DNA from: DASVBE01 sp963770375
GTDB lineage: Bacteria; Actinomycetota; Actinomycetes; Streptosporangiales; Streptosporangiaceae
Assembly (NCBI GenBank): GCA_963770375.1
Contig: CAVYPM010000020.1
Location: 1 to 64,000 of the forward strand
DNA: 64,000 bases
Reading direction: 5' to 3'
The position numbers were made by a program, and so were the translations under genes. Below are positions 58,258 to 64,000 of this stretch, in pieces. Numbering within the stretch: position 1 is the first letter of the stretch; every line of letters begins with the position of its first letter. The notes under the pieces were generated by a model. The model saw nothing but the letters and a program-made list of their open reading frames with translations, had not been told where the DNA came from and made no database searches.

Positions 58258-58513
58258 GCGCCACGTCGGCGCCCGCCTTGACCAGCAGCCCGGCCGCCTG
58301 CCGCTGACGCGGCTCATCCAGGGTGCCGGCGTGAAAGCCCAGCGCCAGCCCGGCCGCCTGAGCCAGCAGGTCGGCCCGCCCGTCCGCGACGCTGGCCAGC
58401 TCGGCCACCGCGGCGGCCTCCTCGTCTGCCGTCAGCGGCCGCCACCGCGCATGGTTGACCGCGGTCCCGGTAATGATCGCCAGCCTGACCTCGTCCCCCG
58501 CTGCCCGCACCAT
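58208..58513 (-). CDS. hypothetical protein behind a possible SOS box
   Basis: A 101-residue helical protein: 'VRLAIITGTAVNHARWRPLT' then three or so helices rich in Ala ('ADEEAAAVAELASVADGRAD', 'QAAGLLVKAGADVALIPAWE'). No family is recognised. Upstream DNA is strikingly AT-rich and holds a near-match to the LexA site of actinobacteria, so it may respond to DNA damage. It is convergent with, and overlaps, the GNAT gene. Start ATG 58513; a ribosome site is not obvious ('gggcgggcggcggggagcg'). Confidence 0.6.
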   Translation of the reverse strand: MVRAAGDEVRLAIITGTAVNHARWRPLTADEEAAAVAELASVADGRADLLAQAAGLALGFHAGTLDEPRQRQAAGLLVKAGADVALIPAWEAEGRRRARGA

Positions 58514-58546
58514 CGCTCCCCGCCGCCCGCCTGCCCTCCCTCATAT

Positions 58547-58562
58547 TAGAACACATATTCGA
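58547..58562 (-). promoter_or_regulatory. candidate LexA (SOS) box
   Basis: TAGAACACATATTCGA matches the mycobacterial/actinobacterial SOS consensus TCGAACACATGTTCGA at 14 of 16 positions. It lies in an AT-rich stretch 34 bp upstream of the minus-strand hypothetical gene (ATG 58513). The two mismatches weaken the dyad (gaac-n4-attc instead of gaac-n4-gttc), so binding is plausible but not certain. Confidence 0.5.
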
Positions 58563-58675
58563 AATTCATCACAAGAGTCACATCAGCAACTTCAGTCACT
58601 TCCGCGCTCAGATGCGAGGGCGGCCGCGGCAGGACCGCAGCGATCAGGGGCGCTGTGTTTCTACGGGCGCTGTGT

Positions 58676-59443
58676 TTACGGGCGCTGGGGGCGGCCGATG
58701 CGGACGTCGACGCCCGGCGAGTAGTGGACCAGCGGCGGCCCGGCGGGCTGCGGCAGGCCCGCGGCGGCGATCAGGTGGTCATCGACGGCCAGCGGCTCGG
58801 CGCGGTGCAGCGGCCAGGGCTCGTGCCAGGCCCGCGCGAACCGGTAGTAGCGCCGCCCGGCCACGCTGAACAGCATCCACCGGGCGGTCAGGAAATGATC
58901 CCGGTCGTCCAGCTCGGACGGCTGGTACGGGGCGCCGATCCGGACCCGCACGAAGCTCGTCGCCGACCGCGGCCCCGGCCAGCGGCGCAGGCAGGTGTAG
59001 GCGATCTCGTCGTCCCGGCTGGCCACCCGCATGGCCGACCAGAAGTACGGCAGCCGGTACGCGGTCCTGGCCACCGCGACCGCGCCGAGCCGGCCCGCGT
59101 CCAGCGAGAAGAACCAGATCCCGGTCCGCCCCGCCCGGTCCCGCACGTAGGTTCGCACGTTGGTCTCGCAGAAGTTCGACACCCACGGCACCCGCTGCCC
59201 GCCCGGCATGCCCACGTGCATGAAGAACGGCACCAGGCCCACCCAGGCCCGGCCGTCCCACGGGTCCACCGTCAGCCCGGCCGGCAGCAGCCGCTGCACC
59301 GCGTCCACCTCGAACGACCAGTGCAGGAACGTCAGCCGGGCCCAGCGCTGCGTCATGACCGGGTCGTCCACGGTGAACGGGCACACCGCCCGCGGCGAGA
59401 TCACCCCGCGGTCATCACCGGTCCCGGTCACTGTGCTCGGCAT
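58676..59443 (-). CDS. DUF2071 (YqjF-like) protein
   Basis: A 255-residue protein of the DUF2071/YqjF family. 'VMTQRWARLTFLHWSFEVDA' is the conserved start, then 'LLPAGLTVDPWDGRAWVGLV' and 'NVRTYVRDRAGRTGIWFFSL', and the family end 'LVHYSPGVDVRIGRP'. Members have an acetoacetate-decarboxylase-like barrel, but no proven reaction. Its 3' end runs into a small tandem repeat of 'gggcgctgtgttt(ct)ac' at about 58648-58690. It is divergent from the DinB gene; the start at 59443 lies in 'cgaagatagcaggATG', a weak site. Confidence 0.88.
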   Translation of the reverse strand: MPSTVTGTGDDRGVISPRAVCPFTVDDPVMTQRWARLTFLHWSFEVDAVQRLLPAGLTVDPWDGRAWVGLVPFFMHVGMPGGQRVPWVSNFCETNVRTYVRDRAGRTGIWFFSLDAGRLGAVAVARTAYRLPYFWSAMRVASRDDEIAYTCLRRWPGPRSATSFVRVRIGAPYQPSELDDRDHFLTARWMLFSVAGRRYYRFARAWHEPWPLHRAEPLAVDDHLIAAAGLPQPAGPPLVHYSPGVDVRIGRPQRP

Positions 59444-59499
59444 CCTGCTATCTTCGCCGGCAGGCGTGCCCGGCCGGGCTGCCGGGGTAGGACGCCAGG

Positions 59500-60072
59500 A
59501 TGGGCAGCATGGAATTCGACTGGGGCCGGCTGATCGTCGGCCAGCTGGAGTTCTACTGGGACGTGCACCTGCGGCCGCGGCTCGACGGGCTGACCGACGA
59601 GGAGTACCTGTGGGAGCCGGTCACGGGCGCCTGGAACCTGCGCCGCCAGCCGGACGGCAGCTACGACCTCGACGGCGGCCCGGCGCCAGACGAGGACAGC
59701 CCGCCGGTGACCACGATCGCGTGGCGGATGATGCATATCGCCGCGGGCTGCTTCTGGCCCAAGTACCAGGCGTTCTTCGGCGACAAGGACGCGGCCGCGG
59801 ACCTGGATATGTTCGACCCGCGGTTCCTGCCCGCGGACCTGCCCGGCACCGCGGCGGGCGGCACGGCCTTCCTGGAGGACGCCTACCGCCGCTGGCACGA
59901 CAGCATCGCCGCGCTGGACGAGGCGACGCTGCGCGAGCCGCTCGGCGTCCGCGGCGGCCCCTACGCCGAGGACTCCATGGCCGCCCTGATCGTGCACATC
60001 AGCCGGGAGGCCATGCACCACGGCGGCGAGATCGGCGCGCTCCGCGACCTGTACCGCGCCGGGGTCCGCTGA
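59500..60072 (+). CDS. DinB family protein
   Basis: A 190-residue four-helix-bundle protein of the DinB/YfiT type, which in actinobacteria often are thiol-dependent S-transferases using mycothiol. Possible metal ligands are His in 'AWRMMHIAAGCFWPKY' and the pair in 'ISREAMHHGGEIGALRDLYR', the conserved C-terminal block. 'YWDVHLRPRLDGLTDEEYLW' is the usual N-terminal region. ATG 59500 or 59509 could be the start ('AGGATGGGCAGC' serves the second). Substrate unknown. Confidence 0.88.
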   Translation: MGSMEFDWGRLIVGQLEFYWDVHLRPRLDGLTDEEYLWEPVTGAWNLRRQPDGSYDLDGGPAPDEDSPPVTTIAWRMMHIAAGCFWPKYQAFFGDKDAAADLDMFDPRFLPADLPGTAAGGTAFLEDAYRRWHDSIAALDEATLREPLGVRGGPYAEDSMAALIVHISREAMHHGGEIGALRDLYRAGVR

Positions 60073-60091
60073 CCGGCCGGCCCGCCGCTGA

Positions 60092-60116
60092 CGGCCGGCC
60101 CGCCGCAGGCCGGCCG
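60092..60116. terminator. hairpin between DinB and amidase genes
   Basis: A 9-bp perfect stem, cggccggcc/ggccggccg, with a 7-base loop, in the 54-bp gap between two converging genes. GGCCGG-rich direct repeats around it allow other pairings. Confidence 0.55.
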
Positions 60117-60126
60117 GCGCCCCGTC

Positions 60127-61566
60127 CTACTCCGACCAGATCGCCGGGTGCTTGTCCCGCCACGGCCGGGCCGCCTCCAGCTGGGCGGACAGCGAGATCA
60201 GCGTGGCCTCGCCGCCCATCCGGCCAGCCAGCATCACGCCGATCGGCAGCCCCGCCTCGTTCCAGTACAGCGGCACGCTGACGGCCGGCTGCCCGGACAT
60301 GTTGTACAGCGCCGTGAACGGCGTGAACCCCTTCTGGCGCTCGAAGTTCCCGGCCGGGTCCACCTCGTCGAAGTACCCGACCGGCACCGGCGGCAGGGCC
60401 AGCGTGGGGCTGAGAACCGCGTCGTACTGGTTCAGCACCGCCAGCCCGGCCCGGACCATGGCCTGCAGGTAGGCCTGGGCGAACAGCAGCGTGGGCGCGT
60501 TCACCGCCTGGCCGCGCTCGCGCAGGTAGCGGGTCAGCGGCAGCAGCTCGCCCTCGCGCGCCGGGTCGATCGGGGCCAGCGTCGACATCGAGTACCACAG
60601 GGTCTCGAAGTACGGGACCACGTCCGGGCCGAACGGCATCGTCACGTCCTCGACCTCGTGGCCCAGGCTGGCCAGCAGCGCGCTGGCGTCCTCGTAGGCG
60701 GCCACGCAGTCCGGGTGCACCTCGGCGCCCTCGATCGCGTGCTGCAGCGACCGGCCGATGCGCAGCTTGCCGGGCTCGCGGCGGGCGGCCGCGCTGAACG
60801 ACTCGCCTGCGGGCAGCGGCGGCAGCGTGTACATGTCGCCGGGGAAGTTGCCGGCCATCGCGTCGAGCAGCAGCGCCGCGTCGGCCACGCTGCGGGCCAG
60901 CGGCCCGTTGGTGGACAGCCCGGCCAGGTCCGGGTTGAGCGGACCCTGCGACACCCGGCCGCGGGTCGGCTTGATCCCGAACAGCCCGCACACGCTGGAC
61001 GGGATCCGGATCGACCCGCCGCCGTCGCTGCCCTGCGCGGCCGGGGCCAGCCCGGCGGCCACCGCGGCCGCGGCGCCGCCGCTCGACCCGCCGGCGGACC
61101 GGCTCAGGTCCCACGGGGTCCTGGCGGGCGGGCCGATCGCGGTTTCGGTGTAGCAGGGCAGGCCGAACTCGGGCGTCGCGGTCTTGCCGGTGATCACAAT
61201 GCCGGCCTCGCGCAGCTTGACCACCACGTAGTCGTCCTCTTCGGCGACGTTGTCGGCGAGCACCGCGGAGCCGAACGTGAGCCGCACCCCGGCCACCTGA
61301 TTCAGGTCCTTGATCGGGATCGGGATCCCGGTGAGCGGTGGCAGGCCGCCGGTGCCGCCGTTCCGCGCGGCCTGCGCGACGGCCTTCCCGGCCGCCGCGG
61401 CCTGATCCCGCGCCAGCTCGGGCGTCACCGTGTAGAACGCGCCGGTCCGGGCGTTCAGCCGGTCGATCCGCTGCAGGTAGTGCTCGGTCAGCTCGACCGG
61501 GGAGAGCTGCCCGCTGGCCACCGCGGCGGCCTGCTCGGTCACGGTCAGGTCATGTATGTCGCTCAC
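60127..61566 (-). CDS. amidase (amidase signature family)
   Basis: A 479-residue amidase-signature hydrolase with the Ser-cisSer-Lys triad: Lys in 'TGIPIPIKDLNQVAGV', the cis-Ser and nucleophile Ser in 'SAGGSSGGAAAAVAAG' and 'GSDGGGSIRIPSSVCGLFG'. 'FGIKPTRGRVS' is typical. It cleaves amides in the cytoplasm; the substrate is unknown, and it lacks the GatB/GatC context of a GatA. The start at GTG 61566 ('SDIHDLTVTEQAAAV') matches the family; an in-frame GTG at 61587 is the alternative. It is divergent from the NERD gene. Confidence 0.92.
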   Translation of the reverse strand: MSDIHDLTVTEQAAAVASGQLSPVELTEHYLQRIDRLNARTGAFYTVTPELARDQAAAAGKAVAQAARNGGTGGLPPLTGIPIPIKDLNQVAGVRLTFGSAVLADNVAEEDDYVVVKLREAGIVITGKTATPEFGLPCYTETAIGPPARTPWDLSRSAGGSSGGAAAAVAAGLAPAAQGSDGGGSIRIPSSVCGLFGIKPTRGRVSQGPLNPDLAGLSTNGPLARSVADAALLLDAMAGNFPGDMYTLPPLPAGESFSAAARREPGKLRIGRSLQHAIEGAEVHPDCVAAYEDASALLASLGHEVEDVTMPFGPDVVPYFETLWYSMSTLAPIDPAREGELLPLTRYLRERGQAVNAPTLLFAQAYLQAMVRAGLAVLNQYDAVLSPTLALPPVPVGYFDEVDPAGNFERQKGFTPFTALYNMSGQPAVSVPLYWNEAGLPIGVMLAGRMGGEATLISLSAQLEAARPWRDKHPAIWSE

Positions 61567-61666
61567 GTGCCAAACCGTAGACGGCACCGCGCCGCCCGGT
61601 CCACCCGCGGTAAACCCTGGTTCGCGCCGCCCTGGTATGCCGTGCCCAATCAGTTACGCTCAGGTT

Positions 61667-62578
61667 ATGGAACGGTCGCCCCGCCGGGCCGACGTACCCG
61701 CACGCCCGGCCCGCCCGGCTAGCCCGTCCGGCACCCCGCCCGGCCCGGCTGGCCCGGCACCCGGGGCCCAGCCACGAGCCCCGGCCACCACCGCCAGGAG
61801 CCGCACGGCGGCCGCCGTGCGCGCGACCGGCCCCGGCAGCCGGCTGCCCCCGAGGATGCCGGAGAACCCCCAGGTACGGGGCTGGATCTGGCGCGGCGTC
61901 TTCTGCGTGATCGCGTTCCTCGTGGTGACGATCTTCCTGGACTGGCGCCTCGGTGTGACCGCGGCCGCGCTGGTGGCCATTTTCGACACGTTCATGCGCA
62001 ACAACCACGCCCGGATCATGCTGCCGCAGAGCAGGGTGGCCGCCGCGCAGCGGAAGACCCGGCGGACGCTGCGGGGCCTGGAAAAGTCCGGCTGGCAGAC
62101 GCTGAACAACCGCTCCATCCCCGGCAGCGACCAGGAGATCGACCACTTCCTGGTCGGCCCGGGCGGCGTGTTCGCGGTCGACTCCGAGCTGTGGGACAAG
62201 CGGCTGCCGATCCGCACCGGCGGCACCGGCCGCGAGCTGTACCACGGCCCGTACAGCCAGACCGAGCGCCTGGAGCACGCCCAGTGGGAGGCGGCCCAGG
62301 CGACCCGGCTGGTCAGCTCCGCGCTGCGGAAGCGGGTCCACGTCCACCCGGCGATGGTGCTGTACGGGCCCAAGGTGCCGTGGATCGTGGTGCGGATGCT
62401 CGGCGTGGACGTGTTCGCCGGCGACCGGCTGAAGAAGTACCTCAAGCAGGAGGCCAGGCAGCGGGCCAAGGCCTCCGAGCGGCTCGATCCCGACCAGGTC
62501 GCCGAGATCATCGCCGTCGCCGGGAAGGTACTCCCGCCGCGCGCTGACCGGCACCACAGCCCGCCGCGAGGCCGCTGA
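61667..62578 (+). CDS. NERD domain membrane protein
   Basis: A 303-residue protein with a Pro/Ala-rich head, a membrane hairpin at about residues 72-105 ('VFCVIAFLVVTIFLDW', 'VTAAALVAIFDTFM') and a nuclease-related (NERD) domain at about 125-245: 'IPGSDQEIDHFLVGPGGVFA' and 'VDSELWDKRLPIRTGG', where Asp, Glu/Asp and Lys match the nuclease-like core. NERD proteins may act on DNA or RNA at the membrane, but activity has not been settled for this group. ATG 61667 has no clear ribosome site, and 'ttacgctcaggtt' just before it might be a promoter for a leaderless message. Confidence 0.85.
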   Translation: MERSPRRADVPARPARPASPSGTPPGPAGPAPGAQPRAPATTARSRTAAAVRATGPGSRLPPRMPENPQVRGWIWRGVFCVIAFLVVTIFLDWRLGVTAAALVAIFDTFMRNNHARIMLPQSRVAAAQRKTRRTLRGLEKSGWQTLNNRSIPGSDQEIDHFLVGPGGVFAVDSELWDKRLPIRTGGTGRELYHGPYSQTERLEHAQWEAAQATRLVSSALRKRVHVHPAMVLYGPKVPWIVVRMLGVDVFAGDRLKKYLKQEARQRAKASERLDPDQVAEIIAVAGKVLPPRADRHHSPPRGR

Positions 62579-62635
62579 CCAGCCACGGCTAGGCTGTGCA
62601 CCTTCCGGTCATTGTCGAGGGTGGACGAGGGGAAC

Positions 62636-63508
62636 GTGGCGTCAGCTCGGGACTGGGTCGCTGGGGCCAGGCCGCGGACCCTGCCGGCCGCGATCGTGCC
62701 GGTCGCCGTGGGCACCGGCGTGGCCGCCGGGTACGGCCGGTTCAGCCCGGGCCGGGCCGCGCTGGCCCTGTTCGTCGCGCTGGCCCTGCAGATCGGCGTG
62801 AACTACGCCAACGACTACAGCGACGGGATCCGCGGCACGGACACCAAACGGGTCGGCCCGCTGCGGCTGACCGCGGCCGGCCTCGCCCCGCCCCGGCAGG
62901 TCCTGGCCGCGGCGCTGGCCAGCTTCGCCGCCGCCTGCGCGGCCGGCCTGGTGCTGGCCGCGCTGACTTCCTGGTGGGTGCTCCTGCTGGGCGCCGCGGC
63001 GGTCGCCGCAGCCTGGTTCTACACCGGCGGGGACCGGCCCTACGGCTACCGGGCGCTGGGTGAGCTGTCGGTGTTCGTGTTCTTCGGCCTGGCCGCGGTG
63101 GCCGGCACCGCGTACGTCCAGCAGGGCACGCTGACCTGGCTGGCGCTGGCCGCGGCGGTCCCGGTCGGCCTGCTGGCCTGCGCCCTGCTGGTGGTCAACA
63201 ACCTGCGCGACATCCCGACCGACTCGGTGTCCGGCAAGCGGACGCTGGCCGTGCTGGCCGGCGACCAGCGGACCCGGCTGCTGTACGGGGCCTGCGCGCT
63301 GGCCCCGTTCGCGGTCGCCGTCGCGATCGCCCCGGCCCGGCCGCTGGTCCTGGTCACGCTGGCCGCGCTGCCGCTCGCGGTGGCGCCGGTCCGGCGGGTC
63401 CGCGGCGGCGCGGCGGGCCCGCAGCTGATCGCGGTGCTGGGCCAGACGGGCCGGCTGCAGCTGGCCTTCGGCGCGCTACTGACCCTCGGCCTCGCCATCC
63501 GGTTCTGA
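62636..63508 (+). CDS. menA: 1,4-dihydroxy-2-naphthoate polyprenyltransferase
   Basis: A 290-residue UbiA-type membrane prenyltransferase that attaches the polyprenyl tail to dihydroxynaphthoate in menaquinone synthesis. The first Asp motif is 'VNYANDYSDGIRGTD' and the second 'NNLRDIPTDSVSGKRTLAV', both complete. About eight or nine hydrophobic segments are present. 'ARPRTLPAAIVPVAVGTGVA' is the usual N-terminal region. GTG 62636 follows GAGGGGAAC. Its 3' end overlaps the converging SPFH gene by 33 bp. No other men genes are in the window. Confidence 0.95.
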   Translation: MASARDWVAGARPRTLPAAIVPVAVGTGVAAGYGRFSPGRAALALFVALALQIGVNYANDYSDGIRGTDTKRVGPLRLTAAGLAPPRQVLAAALASFAAACAAGLVLAALTSWWVLLLGAAAVAAAWFYTGGDRPYGYRALGELSVFVFFGLAAVAGTAYVQQGTLTWLALAAAVPVGLLACALLVVNNLRDIPTDSVSGKRTLAVLAGDQRTRLLYGACALAPFAVAVAIAPARPLVLVTLAALPLAVAPVRRVRGGAAGPQLIAVLGQTGRLQLAFGALLTLGLAIRF

Positions 63509-64000
63509 CCCCTGCCGCCCGCCGGCCGGCGCGGGCAGCCCGTTGGGCGTCACCGCGGGTCCCGACAGGGCCGCGGGCTCCGTGCTGGCGGCAGTGGTGC
63601 TGGCGGGGGCAGTGCTGGCGGCGGGCGGTGGCCCATCGCCCGGCGACGATGCGGACCCCTCGAACGCACGGCTGACCATCTTCAGCGCCGAGGTGACCTC
63701 GCTGGGGATCATCCACACTGTGTTGCCCTCGCCCTGGGCCAGCTGGGGCAGGGTCTGCAGGTACTGGTAGGCCATCACCATCGGGTCCGGGTTGGCCTGG
63801 TGGATCGCCCCGAACACGGTCTCGATGGCCTGGGCCTGGCCCTCGGCGCGCAGGATCGCGCTCTGCCGCTCCCCCTCGGCGCGCAGGATCGCGCCCTGCT
63901 TCTCGCCCTCGGCGGTGAGGATCCTGGACTGCCGCACTCCCTCGGCGGTCAGGACCGCGGCGCGCTTCTCCCGCTCGGCGCGCATCTGCTTCTCCATCGC
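63476..64000 (-). CDS. SPFH/band 7 protein, C-terminal part (runs off the window)
   Basis: Only the last 174 residues are visible. They show the stomatin/HflK-like coiled coil 'EKQMRAEREKRAAVLTAEG' with repeated 'AILRAEGERQSAILRAEG' units and then 'FGAIHQANPDPMVMAYQYLQ', the usual end of bacterial SPFH (QmcA-like) proteins, and a disordered Pro/Ala/Ser tail. The SPFH domain itself and the membrane helix lie beyond position 64000. It is a different type from the flotillin-like gene at 18.5-19.7 kb. Its NfeD partner, if present, should be further upstream. Confidence 0.88.
   Translation of the reverse strand, partial: AMEKQMRAEREKRAAVLTAEGVRQSRILTAEGEKQGAILRAEGERQSAILRAEGQAQAIETVFGAIHQANPDPMVMAYQYLQTLPQLAQGEGNTVWMIPSEVTSALKMVSRAFEGSASSPGDGPPPAASTAPASTTAASTEPAALSGPAVTPNGLPAPAGGRQGSEPDGEAEGQ

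Overview
The window is 64 kb of very G+C-rich DNA (third codon positions almost all G or C, many GTG starts, AGGAGG-type ribosome sites). Gene content points to a filamentous actinobacterium, probably of the Streptosporangiales/Streptomycetales type: LAL and NB-ARC LuxR regulators, SpoIIE-type phosphatases, an ECF41 sigma factor, a mycothiol-era Rv2466c-like protein, PadR-HAAS pairs and a hopanoid operon. I see no transposase, integrase, phage gene or CRISPR array. Reading as one contig, it looks like ordinary chromosome with accessory patches.

Layout. 0-13 kb: small membrane, SDR and hydrolase genes, a damaged tRNA-Pro, two large LuxR-type ATPase regulators, cupins, a TOPRIM protein, an MscS channel and a methyltransferase. 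13-17 kb: an ECF41 sigma module (epimerase plus sigma factor) behind a sequence that matches the published ECF41 promoter, then an MFS transporter. 17-24 kb: a secreted protein of unknown role, an SPFH/NfeD-like membrane pair, a siderophore-interacting flavoprotein, a ribokinase with an apparent AUC start, and an aromatic FAD monooxygenase. 24-31 kb: a PAS/GAF/SpoIIE/ATPase regulator, a GH15-like lipoprotein and two tandem ArnT/PMT-like membrane glycosyltransferases carrying 15-bp repeats.

31.5-40.3 kb is the clearest functional unit: a seven-gene hopanoid operon on the minus strand, hpnC-hpnD-hpnE-polyprenyl synthase-shc-(hpnG-ispH fusion)-hpnH. Five of the six junctions are stop/start overlaps or gaps of a few bases. 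It runs from prenyl diphosphate supply through squalene and hopene to adenosylhopane and its cleavage. 40-50 kb: a SpoIIE-like phosphatase, an Eis-like acetyltransferase, rpiB, an aldehyde dehydrogenase, an Rv2466c-like DsbA protein and pepN. 50-64 kb: malQ, an autoregulated PadR/HAAS pair, an unknown Cys-rich gene in a gene-poor patch, an atypical SDR, DUF4037, GNAT, a gene behind a possible SOS box, DUF2071, DinB, an amidase, a NERD protein, menA and the end of a second SPFH gene.

Ten genes are interrupted by one-base frame changes, mostly in G/C runs, while the protein sense resumes at once in another frame. This is either unusual pseudogene density or, more likely, indel error in the sequence. 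Those genes are listed over their full reconstructed extent and typed as pseudogenes, but may be intact in the organism.
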